From Corynebacterium halotolerans (GTDB taxonomy: Bacteria > Actinomycetota > Actinomycetes > Mycobacteriales > Mycobacteriaceae), in contig NZ_JVMD01000026.1 in assembly GCF_001056295.1 (NCBI RefSeq), forward strand, positions 1 to 64,000: a stretch of DNA of 64,000 bases. Direction: 5' to 3'. A model generated the notes under the pieces. That model was not told where the DNA came from and searched no databases. It worked only from the letters and a program-made list of their open reading frames with translations. Below are positions 57,386 through 64,000 of the stretch, piece by piece. Each line of letters starts with the position of its first letter. Positions within the stretch are counted from its first letter, which is position 1. The translations under genes and the position numbers were made by a program.

Positions 57386-57668
57386 GAGGTCGGCGCCGCC
57401 GGCGATTGGGCACCGTGGGAGGCGCCGGCGGTCGGGCGTGGGCGGAGTCGCCGGCGGGCATGGCGGTGATTGGCGGGGTTCGGGAGTCGAGGAAGGTGAA
57501 TCCGCAGTTGCGGGTGGTGCCGTTCTTGGTGTTGATGCCGGCGGGTTTGTTGGGGTGCGCGGGGTCTCGCTGGTGAGCCGAAGCCGACCCGCGAAGGGGT
57601 GAATCACATACCTGTGGCGGGGTCGGCCGGGGGTAGTTTTCCGCCCGATTTTTCCGGCGATTTGTCCC

Positions 57669-57682
57669 GCTTTGCGACGCCC
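57669..57682 (+). repeat. Dispersed 14-mer, copy 4
   Basis: GCTTTGCGACGCCC, continuing CCGC, in the gene-free region. A complementary GGCGGGGCG lies about 40 bases downstream. Confidence 0.75.
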
Positions 57683-57980
57683 CGCTCGACGCATTTCGTA
57701 GCGCTCGAGAAGCCCCCCGGCGGGGCGCGCAGCCCAACGCGGGCGCCAGCATTTAACCGTTTTCGGGGGTATCGGCACGGTGGGCCGCTCGGGAAATGCA
57801 ACTAAAGCTCCCCGCCGAATCCACTTGACGAGCGCGTATGTGAGATATCCGTTAAAGCGTCGCCAGCAATCGACGGGGGTGGTGGCACCCTCCGGTCGGC
57901 ACGGGGGTAGCGGCCTGCGGCAATCGGATGCGGCGATGAATCGTCCCGGTCAAAATCAATCGCGGGGTGAGCCTGTGGGG

Positions 57981-58067
57981 CGGCCGAGGTAAGAGGGCCG
58001 CAAGCGGGTGCTCACCGCCCCGGCGGAACACCACCGTGCCACGCCGGGGCACCGAGGAGGCACCCGC
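57981..58067 (+). ncRNA. Candidate structured RNA segment with nested GC stems
   Basis: CGGCC/GGCCG (57981-57985 with 57996-58000) is followed by an outer stem GCGGGTGC/GCACCCGC (58004-58011 with 58060-58067) enclosing a 9-bp stem GCCCCGGCG/CGCCGGGGC (58017-58025 with 58042-58050). An alternative pairing GGGGCGG (57977-57983) with CCGCCCC (58015-58021) competes. No known riboswitch or RNA family was recognised, and high GC makes stems likely by chance. Confidence 0.25.
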
Positions 58068-58281
58068 GCTTCGGGGAGGGAACCGCGGCATGACGCACGG
58101 CCGGCCGCCGGAAACGGAGGGCACCGGCGCCGGAGCCGACGCACTGCCGCGGCCAATCGCCCGCTCCGCATCCGGGAACGATGGGGGTCATTTCGCCGGA
58201 TGCCGGTGAGCCGGGCATCGCTCACCCCGCACGGCCGGCCGCCCGCGCCGCGAAGGGGGGAATGTCGCGCGGGCGGCCGGA

Positions 58282-58378
58282 GGGGAACGGCACCGCGATG
58301 GCGGGGCCGGATGGGGACGCCGCGATGGGCCCGCAATCAGATGGCGGGGAACGGCGCCGCGATGGCGGGGCCGGATGG
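58282..58378 (+). repeat. 33-bp direct repeat upstream of purD
   Basis: Positions 58282-58314 and 58346-58378 match at 32 of 33 bases (core CCGCGATGGCGGGGCCGGAT), with a 64-base period. Confidence 0.8.
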
Positions 58379-58387
58379 CGTTCCGGT

Positions 58388-58407
58388 GGGCGTCGCAAAG
58401 CAATGGG
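58388..58407 (-). repeat. Dispersed 14-mer copy 5, left arm of 20-bp inverted repeat flanking purD
   Basis: The minus strand reads CCCATTGCTTTGCGACGCCC, identical to plus-strand 59745-59764. It sits 46 bases upstream of the purD ATG and 33 bases upstream of its -10 element. Confidence 0.8.
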
Positions 58408-58452
58408 GTGGCCCGGAATGTGGGCCGCGACCTGGTAAGTAGAATCACGGGC

Positions 58453-59739
58453 ATGCGCATCCTCGTTATCGGTTCCGGTGCCCGCGAGCACGCCCTCCTC
58501 CATTCCATGAGCAAGGACCCGCAGGTCGGCGAGTCCGATCTGCACGTCGCGCCGGGCAACGCCGGCATGTCCCGGTTGGCCACGCTGCACCCGGTGAAGG
58601 TCGACGATCCCGCCGCGTGCGCCGCGCTGGCCGACGAGATCGAGCCGGACCTGGTGGTCATCGGCCCGGAGGTGCCGCTGGTCGCGGGCGTGGCCGATGC
58701 GCTGCGCGCGAAGGGTTACGCGGTGTTCGGCCCGAACGCCGACGCCGCCCGCATCGAGGGGTCGAAGGCGTTCGCGAAGGACGTCATGGCCGCCGCCGGC
58801 GTCAAGACCGCCCACGCGGAGGCTCTCCAGCCGGGCGCCTCCGACGCAGACATCGACGCCGCCATCGACCGTTTCGGCCCGACCTGGGTGGTCAAGGACG
58901 ACGGCCTGGCGGCGGGCAAGGGCGTGGTGGTCACGCCGGATCGCGCCGCGGCCCGCGCGCACGCCGTCGACGTCCTCGCCGCCGGCAACCCGGTGCTGCT
59001 GGAGTCCTTCCTCGACGGCCCGGAGGTCAGCCTTTTCTGCCTGGTCGACGGCGAGACCGTGGTGCCGCTGCAGCCGGCGCAGGACCACAAGCGCGTGGGC
59101 GACAACGACGAGGGCCCGAACACCGGCGGCATGGGCGCCTACGCCCCGCTGGACTGGCTGCCGGAGGACGGCGTGCGGCGCATCGTCGACGAGGTCTGCG
59201 TGCCCGTGGCCAAGGAAATGGTGAAGCGCGGCTGCCCGTTCCAGGGCCTCCTCTATGCGGGCCTGGCGTGGGGTGCCGACGGCCCGTCGGTGGTCGAGTT
59301 CAACTGCCGTTTCGGCGACCCGGAGACGCAGGCCGTGCTGGCGCTGCTGGAATCGCCGCTGGCCCAGGTGCTGCACGCCGCGGCGACGGGCACGCTGGCG
59401 GAGCAGCCGGAGCTGGAGTGGCGCGACGGTTACGCGCTGACGGTGGTGCTGGCGGCGAAGGGCTACCCGCAGGACACCCGCACGGGCGACGTCATCGGCG
59501 GCGCGCAGCCGGGCCGCGAGGACGAGGGCGTGCTCCACGCGGGCACGGCGGTCGACGCGGACGGCAACATCGTGTCGTCGGGCGGCCGCGTGCTCAACGT
59601 CGTCGGCGTCGGCGCCACGCTGGAGGAGGCCCGCGAACGCGCGTATGCCGTCCTGCCGACCCTGGAGCTCGACGGTTCGCATTACCGCACCGACATCGCG
59701 CTGCCGGCGGTGGAGGGCCGCATTTCCATCCCGCAGTAG
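58453..59739 (+). CDS. purD: Phosphoribosylamine-glycine ligase (GAR synthetase)
   Basis: Second step of de novo purine synthesis: PRA, glycine and ATP to GAR. The 428 residues have the N domain ([15 protein letters not shown]), the ATP-grasp core ([32 protein letters not shown]) and metal-binding [11 protein letters not shown]. Length is normal. ATG 58453 has TAGAAT (58440-58445) 7 nt upstream, leaderless. A pair of inverted 20-mers flanks the gene; purB lies 3.4 kb downstream. Confidence 0.97.
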   Translation: MRILVIGSGAREHALLHSMSKDPQVGESDLHVAPGNAGMSRLATLHPVKVDDPAACAALADEIEPDLVVIGPEVPLVAGVADALRAKGYAVFGPNADAARIEGSKAFAKDVMAAAGVKTAHAEALQPGASDADIDAAIDRFGPTWVVKDDGLAAGKGVVVTPDRAAARAHAVDVLAAGNPVLLESFLDGPEVSLFCLVDGETVVPLQPAQDHKRVGDNDEGPNTGGMGAYAPLDWLPEDGVRRIVDEVCVPVAKEMVKRGCPFQGLLYAGLAWGADGPSVVEFNCRFGDPETQAVLALLESPLAQVLHAAATGTLAEQPELEWRDGYALTVVLAAKGYPQDTRTGDVIGGAQPGREDEGVLHAGTAVDADGNIVSSGGRVLNVVGVGATLEEARERAYAVLPTLELDGSHYRTDIALPAVEGRISIPQ

Positions 59740-59744
59740 TTTCT

Positions 59745-59764
59745 CCCATTGCTTTGCGACGCCC
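59745..59764 (+). repeat. Dispersed 14-mer copy 6, right arm of 20-bp inverted repeat flanking purD
   Basis: CCCATTGCTTTGCGACGCCC begins five bases after the purD stop and runs into the left arm of the terminator hairpin. Confidence 0.8.
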
Positions 59765-59798
59765 CCGCGCCCGGGCCACATGGTCCGGGCGCGGGGGC
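59761..59798 (+). terminator. purD terminator hairpin
   Basis: GCCCCCGCGCCCGG (59761-59774) pairs with CCGGGCGCGGGGGC (59785-59798), a 14-bp perfect stem, followed by TCTGCTCTGC without a full T-run. Confidence 0.65.
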
Positions 59799-59825
59799 TC
59801 TGCTCTGCGCCGATAAGGTGGTGCC

Positions 59826-60995
59826 ATGATGCCTTCGAAGCGATCCGACGTTGCCCCGTTCCACGTGATGGATGTGTTGGCGGCGGCGCAGGAGCGGCAG
59901 CGGACGCATGGGGACGCGCTGTTCCTGTGCGCGGGGCAGCCGTCGACGCCGGCGCCGCGCCGCGCGTTGGAGGCGGTGCGGGCGGCGGTGGGGGAGCGGG
60001 TGCTCGGCTACACCGAGGCGACGGGCATCCCGGAGCTCAAGCGCGCGATCGCGGAGGACCACAATCGGCGGATGGCTGCGCGCGGGGGTGCGGGGCACGA
60101 GGTCGCGGTCGAGGACGTGGTGATCACGACGGGCTCGTCGGGAGGCTTCGTCACCCTGTTCCTGGCGGCGCTGGACCCCGGCGACGACATCGTGCTGGCC
60201 CGGCCCGGTTACCCGGCGTACCGCAATACGCTGCAGGCGCTCGGCGCGAACGTGGTGGAGATCGATTGCGGGCCGGAGACGCGCTTCCAGCTCACCGTCG
60301 AGTTGCTGGAGGGGCTGGCGCGGGTGCCGCGGGCGGTGATCGTCACCAGCCCGGACAACCCGACGGGCACGATCATCGACGCCGACGAGCTCGGCCGGAT
60401 CGCCCGCTGGTGCGAGGCCAATGACGTCCTGCTGGTCAGCGACGAGATCTACCACGGCATTTCCTTCGGCCGCGAGTGCGTCAGCGCCCGGGAGTTCGGC
60501 GACGCGGCGGTGGTGGTGGGCTCGGTGAGCAAGTACCACTCGATGACGGGGTGGCGCGTCGGCTGGTTGATCATCCCCGAGTGGCTTCGTGGCCCGTGCG
60601 ACCGGTTGGCGGCGAATCTGACGGTGTGCCCGCCGGCGGCGTCGCAGGTCGCGGCGATCGAAGCGTTCCACCCGGAGTCCATCGCGGAGCTCGACGGCCA
60701 CGTGCGCCGCTACGCCGCCAACCGCGAACTGCTCATCGAGCGTCTGCCGGGGGCGGGCCTGGGCACCTTCGCCCCGCCGGACGGGGGCTTCTACATCTAC
60801 GCCGACGTCTCGCACCTGACGGACGATTCGCTGGCGTGGGCGCGCGAGCTTCTCCGCGCCACCGGCGTCGCCGTCGCGCCGGGCGTCGACTTCGACACCG
60901 TGTCGGGCCACCGCTGGGTGCGACTGTGTTTCGCCGGGTCGACGGAGGACATGGCGGAGGCGTGCCGGCGCATCGGGGAATTCACCGCGCGCTAG
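59826..60995 (+). CDS. PLP-dependent aminotransferase, class I/II
   Basis: 389 residues of the aspartate aminotransferase fold: TTGSSGGFVTLFLAAL (PLP phosphate site), SPDNPTGTI (substrate Asn), VSDEIYHGISF (Asp/Tyr for PLP) and SVSKYHSMTGWRVGW with the Schiff-base Lys236. TAAGGT ends six bases before the first of two adjacent ATGs (59826, 59829). It lies between purD and purB in related corynebacteria too. Substrate pair not certain; aspartate or alanine-type. Confidence 0.9.
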   Translation: MMPSKRSDVAPFHVMDVLAAAQERQRTHGDALFLCAGQPSTPAPRRALEAVRAAVGERVLGYTEATGIPELKRAIAEDHNRRMAARGGAGHEVAVEDVVITTGSSGGFVTLFLAALDPGDDIVLARPGYPAYRNTLQALGANVVEIDCGPETRFQLTVELLEGLARVPRAVIVTSPDNPTGTIIDADELGRIARWCEANDVLLVSDEIYHGISFGRECVSAREFGDAAVVVGSVSKYHSMTGWRVGWLIIPEWLRGPCDRLAANLTVCPPAASQVAAIEAFHPESIAELDGHVRRYAANRELLIERLPGAGLGTFAPPDGGFYIYADVSHLTDDSLAWARELLRATGVAVAPGVDFDTVSGHRWVRLCFAGSTEDMAEACRRIGEFTAR

Positions 60996-61034
60996 CCCTT
61001 CCCCCGGGCGCGCCGCGGGTCTAGCATTTTCGCG

Positions 61035-62429
61035 GTGAGCATCACGTTGAGCGTGGGGCGGCGCCGCAGGCACCTCCGCCCCACCATGGCGGTGGCCCTC
61101 GGTTTCCTGGGCGTCATCGCGGCGGGCACGGCTTTGTTGTCCGCGCCCTGGTCGTCGGTGGACGGGTCGGTGACGCCGCTTTCCGACGCCTTGTTCACCG
61201 CGACTTCGGCCACCTGTCTGACGGGGCTGATCACGGTGGACACGGCGACGCATTGGTCGGCGGCGGGGCAGGTCACGGTGATGGCGCTGATCCAGCTGGG
61301 CGGCCTGGGCTTCATGACCATGGCGTCGCTGCTGGGGCTCATCGTCGCCGGGCGCCTGGGGCTGCGCCAACGGCTGGGCGCGACGGCGGAAGGGCGCGGC
61401 ATCGAGTTGGGCGAGGTCGCGTGGGTCGTGCGGGCGACGGTGTTGTTCACCCTCGTGGTGGAGGTGCTGGTGGCGACCGTCCTGACGCTGCGCTTCCGCT
61501 CCGGCTACGGCTACGGGTGGGGCCGGGCGACGTGGGAGGGCGTCTTCCACGCGATCTCCGGCTTCAACAATGCGGGATTCGCGCTGTACTCCGACAACGT
61601 CGTCGGTTTCGCCGCCGATGCCTGGGTGCTGCTGCCGTTGGCGTTCGCGCTGATGATCGGCGGCCTCGGCTTTCCGGTCCTGTTGGAGGGCGCCCGCCGC
61701 GTGCGGGCGCGCCTGGAGAACCGGCCGCAGCGCCGCTGGAGCCTGACTTCCCGGTACACCTTGCTGGGCACGGCGTTTCTCGTGCCCGCGGGCATGGCGA
61801 TGGTGGCGTTCGGCGAGTGGAACGGCGCCCTCGCCCGCGCCGGCGGCGTCGACGGAGCGGAACCCACCACGCCGGTGCGGCTGCTCAACGCGTTCTTCGC
61901 CGGGGTCAGCCCCCGCACCGCGGGCTTCAACGCCGTCGATTACGCCCATTTCCACCCGTCGACGCTGATGGGCACGGACATCCTCATGTTCATCGGCGGC
62001 GGTTCGGGCGGCACCGCCGGCGGCGTGAAGATCACCACCGCCGCCGTGCTCATCGCCGCGATCCTCGCCGAAGTGCGGGGCGACGACTCCGTCATTTCGC
62101 ACGGCAGGGTCGTGGGCAGGCGCGTCGTCAGGCAGTCGCTCGCCGTGCTGGCCGCCGGCCTGGCCCTGGTGGTCGGCTCGACGATGGCGCTGCTGTTCAT
62201 CGCGCCCCAGTTCTCCACGGACCAGCTGCTGTTCGAGGTGATCAGCGCGTTCGCGACCGTCGGCCTGTCCACGGGCATCACCGGCGATCTGCCGGTCGCC
62301 GCCCAGATGATCCTGATCCCCCTGATGTTCGCGGGGCGCGTCGGCCCGTTGGCGCTGGCCACCGCGCTGGCCGCCCGCAGCCGCGGGCGCCTGTACGACT
62401 ACCCGGAAGAAAGGCCCTTCATTGGTTAA
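61035..62429 (+). CDS. ktrB: Potassium transporter membrane subunit KtrB/TrkH
   Basis: 464 residues with four M1-P-M2 repeats. Selectivity-filter segments are visible: TATSATCLTGLI, ISGFNNAGFAL, GVSPRTAGFN and AFATVGLSTGI, each with the filter Gly. The gating-loop region MFIGGGSGGTAGGVKIT is present. GTG 61035 has TAGCAT (61022-61027) 7 nt upstream. Translationally coupled to the regulatory subunit gene by an 8-base overlap. Confidence 0.92.
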   Translation: MSITLSVGRRRRHLRPTMAVALGFLGVIAAGTALLSAPWSSVDGSVTPLSDALFTATSATCLTGLITVDTATHWSAAGQVTVMALIQLGGLGFMTMASLLGLIVAGRLGLRQRLGATAEGRGIELGEVAWVVRATVLFTLVVEVLVATVLTLRFRSGYGYGWGRATWEGVFHAISGFNNAGFALYSDNVVGFAADAWVLLPLAFALMIGGLGFPVLLEGARRVRARLENRPQRRWSLTSRYTLLGTAFLVPAGMAMVAFGEWNGALARAGGVDGAEPTTPVRLLNAFFAGVSPRTAGFNAVDYAHFHPSTLMGTDILMFIGGGSGGTAGGVKITTAAVLIAAILAEVRGDDSVISHGRVVGRRVVRQSLAVLAAGLALVVGSTMALLFIAPQFSTDQLLFEVISAFATVGLSTGITGDLPVAAQMILIPLMFAGRVGPLALATALAARSRGRLYDYPEERPFIG

Positions 62430-63123
62430 CGCATTCCGCCGCGGCTCGCGCGCGGCAGACGAGGCCGAGGCCGCCACCGGCCCGGTGATCATCCTGGGCC
62501 TGGGCAGGTTCGGCCAGGCGCTCGGCGAGGAGCTGGTCGCCGGCGGGGTCGAGGTGCTGTGCGTCGACGCCGACCCCCGCGTCGTGCAGGAATGCTCGAC
62601 GAGCTTCGACCACGTCGTCACCGCCGACACAACGAACCCGGAGGCGCTGCGCCAGCTCGGCGTCGCCGAGGCCGGGCGGGTGGTCATCGCCATCGGCTCG
62701 AACATCGAGGCGTCGGTGCTCACCGCGTCGGCCGTGGTGGACATGGGCGCGCCGAGCATCTGGGCGAAGGCCGACAATCAGGCGCACGCGAAGATCCTCG
62801 GGCAGATCGGCGTGCACCACGTCATCCGGCCCGAGTCGGACATGGGCCGCCGAGTGGCGCACCTGATCGGCGGCGGCGTGCAGGAGTACGTCGAGTTCGA
62901 CCGGGGTTTCGCGGTGGCGAAGATCGCCCCGCCGGTGTCCGTGCTGGACCACCGCGTGGGCGAGATCAACGCGCGCGGCGATTCCCCGGTGCAGATCCTC
63001 GCCCTGCGGCCGCGGGACGGGGCTTTCCGACGGGCCCTGGCCGACGACGTCCTCCATGCCGGCGACCTCGTGATCGCCGCGGGCCCCGTCCAGGAACTGG
63101 AGAAGTTCGCCGCCCGGAAGTGA
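62422..63123 (+). CDS. ktrA: Potassium transporter regulatory subunit KtrA/TrkA
   Basis: 233 residues: an RCK_N Rossmann domain (VIILGLGRFGQALGEEL, with acidic VLCVDADP at the end of the second strand for nucleotide ribose) and an RCK_C domain (about 150-230). Controls KtrB gating by ATP/ADP or c-di-AMP; the presence of disA in the window makes c-di-AMP control of K+ uptake plausible. The start appears to be TTG 62422 with AAAGG 7 bases before; it overlaps the end of ktrB. Confidence 0.9.
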   Translation: MVNAFRRGSRAADEAEAATGPVIILGLGRFGQALGEELVAGGVEVLCVDADPRVVQECSTSFDHVVTADTTNPEALRQLGVAEAGRVVIAIGSNIEASVLTASAVVDMGAPSIWAKADNQAHAKILGQIGVHHVIRPESDMGRRVAHLIGGGVQEYVEFDRGFAVAKIAPPVSVLDHRVGEINARGDSPVQILALRPRDGAFRRALADDVLHAGDLVIAAGPVQELEKFAARK

Positions 63124-63188
63124 GCGGGGGAAGGGCGCGGGACGTGAGCGGGGGAGGGGCGGTCCGGGCCACATGGAATACTTGGGGC

Positions 63189-64000
63189 GTGGCCAACAAC
63201 AAGAAGAAGATCGCAAACGTCCTGGCGAACCGCTACGCGTCCGCGGAACTCGCGGAGCTGTGGAGCCCCGAGCACAAGATCATCCTGGAGCGGCGGCTGT
63301 GGCTCGCCGTGCTGAAGGCGCAGGCGGCGCGCGGCATCGAGGTGCCGGAGGGGACCGTCGAGAAGTACGAGGCCGTCATCGAGCAGGTGGACCTCGACTC
63401 CATCGCCGAGCGTGAACGCGTCACGCGCCATGACGTCAAGGCGCGCATTGAGGAGTTCTGCGCCCTGGCGGGCACGGAGCACATCCACAAGGGCATGACC
63501 AGCCGCGATCTGACGGAAAACGTCGAGCAGCTGCAGATCCTGCAGTCGCTGCGGGCGGTGCGCGACAAGGCCGTCGCCGTCGTCGCCCGCACCGCCGAGA
63601 AGGCCGCCGCGTACCAGTCCCTGGTCATGGCGGGCCGCTCCCACAACGTCGCCGCGCAGGCGACCACGCTGGGCAAGCGCTTCGCGTCGGCCGCCGATGA
63701 AATGCTGCTGGGCATCGAGCGCATTGAGGATCTGATCTCCCGCTACCCGCTGCGCGGCATCAAGGGCCCGATGGGCACGGCCCAGGACATGCTCGATCTG
63801 CTCGACGGCGACGAGGCCGACCTGGCCTCGCTGGAAACGGAGATCGCCGAGGGCCTGGGCTTCACCCGCGTCTTCGACTCGGTCGGCCAGGTCTACCCGC
63901 GCACCCTCGACTTCGATGCGCTTTCGGCCCTCGTCGAGCTCGGAGCCGGCCCGTCGTCCCTGGCCACCACCATCCGCCTGATGGCGGGCAACGAGATCGT
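63189..64000 (+). CDS. purB: Adenylosuccinate lyase, 5' part
   Basis: The frame runs off the window after 270 codons; the family is about 470 residues. Catalyses SAICAR to AICAR and adenylosuccinate to AMP, with fumarate release. Seen are the N-terminal LWSPEHKIILERRLW, the conserved RHDVKARIEEF, GMTSRDLTENVEQ (His/Ser contacts) and GRSHNVAAQATTLGKRFA. The signature loop lies beyond the end. GTG 63189 is the probable start (AATACT six bases upstream); 65 bases after ktrA. Confidence 0.95.
   Translation, partial: MANNKKKIANVLANRYASAELAELWSPEHKIILERRLWLAVLKAQAARGIEVPEGTVEKYEAVIEQVDLDSIAERERVTRHDVKARIEEFCALAGTEHIHKGMTSRDLTENVEQLQILQSLRAVRDKAVAVVARTAEKAAAYQSLVMAGRSHNVAAQATTLGKRFASAADEMLLGIERIEDLISRYPLRGIKGPMGTAQDMLDLLDGDEADLASLETEIAEGLGFTRVFDSVGQVYPRTLDFDALSALVELGAGPSSLATTIRLMAGNEI

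Larger units (their letters stand above)
56961..58452. other. 1.5-kb gene-free, repeat-rich region
   Basis: No convincing gene was found on either strand; open frames here are GC artefacts with no recognisable domain. It contains an 8-bp palindrome (57219-57238), a less GC-rich stretch with GAAGTTGAA repeats (57250-57390), two copies of the dispersed 14-mer, nested GC hairpins (57981-58067), a 33-bp direct repeat (58282-58378) and the purD promoter. It may be a decayed gene locus or hold an RNA gene. Confidence 0.55.

Noticed and set aside
57384..57602. Small plus-strand and long minus-strand frames in the gap before purD
   Set aside because: No start signals, no family resemblance, and Gly/Arg/Pro bias typical of non-coding GC-rich DNA.

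Overview
The window is a high-GC chromosome segment from a Corynebacterium-like member of the Mycobacteriales. Three things point there. First, gene order. The block clpC, mutY, beta-carbonic anhydrase, an Rv3587c-type membrane protein, disA, radA, lpqE, carD, ispD, ispF, cysS, rlmB runs parallel to the mycobacterial Rv3579c-Rv3596c region, and the znu transporter, ipsA, otsB, otsA, thrE block is corynebacterial. Second, gene families (ipsA, thrE, pyruvate:quinone oxidoreductase, LpqE). Third, many starts show a TANNNT hexamer 6-8 nt upstream, the signature of leaderless transcription. The nrdDG pair suggests the host can grow without oxygen. No phage, integrase, CRISPR array or intact insertion sequence was seen.

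Layout. 1-142: a perfect 30-bp inverted repeat plus a 43-bp direct repeat. 354-4115: five-gene operon DUF4178-DUF2617-DUF4247-DUF350-membrane SpeE, matching the Rv2597-Rv2601 arrangement. 4204-9446: lysS, a small exported protein, and two tandem acyl-CoA dehydrogenases behind a GlxR-like site. 9658-13536 (minus): nrdD-nrdG and an Excalibur lipoprotein. 13680-18222 (minus): fatty-acyl-CoA synthetase, alanine dehydrogenase, MgtE. 18456-23869: clpC with stress-type upstream sites, a DUF4236 mini-protein, pirin, secreted lipase. 23891-31417: genome-maintenance and housekeeping block (MutY, carbonic anhydrase, c-di-AMP synthase DisA, RadA, LpqE, CarD, IspD, IspF). 31468-35711: an inserted DUF222/HNH gene, then cysS and rlmB. 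35783-41381: zinc-type ABC importer, the LacI regulator IpsA, trehalose phosphatase, flavin reductase. 41424-45518 (minus): thrE, a protein with a histone-H1-like tail, otsA and a META-like lipoprotein. 45722-48756: tRNA-Thr, an orphan SUKH protein, an acyl-CoA synthetase. 48984-55808: an exported hypothetical, an LMW-phosphatase-like protein without catalytic residues, a hotdog protein with a degenerate HD-like tail, pyruvate:quinone oxidoreductase, and a HIT-esterase-esterase operon. 55986-58452: an AbiEi/DUF559-type protein and 1.5 kb of non-coding, repeat-rich DNA. 58453-64000: purD, an aminotransferase, KtrB, KtrA and the 5' part of purB.

The most unusual signal is a dispersed 14-mer, GCTTTGCGACGCCC. 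It occurs six times exactly, always between genes, from 43.9 to 59.8 kb, and several copies sit against GC hairpins. Two copies extend to a 20-bp inverted repeat that flanks purD. Other points to check are the degenerate phosphatase, the hotdog/HD fusion, a strong hairpin in the pyruvate:quinone oxidoreductase leader, the His- and KSE-rich insert of the zinc-binding protein, and the repeat-rich gap before purD.
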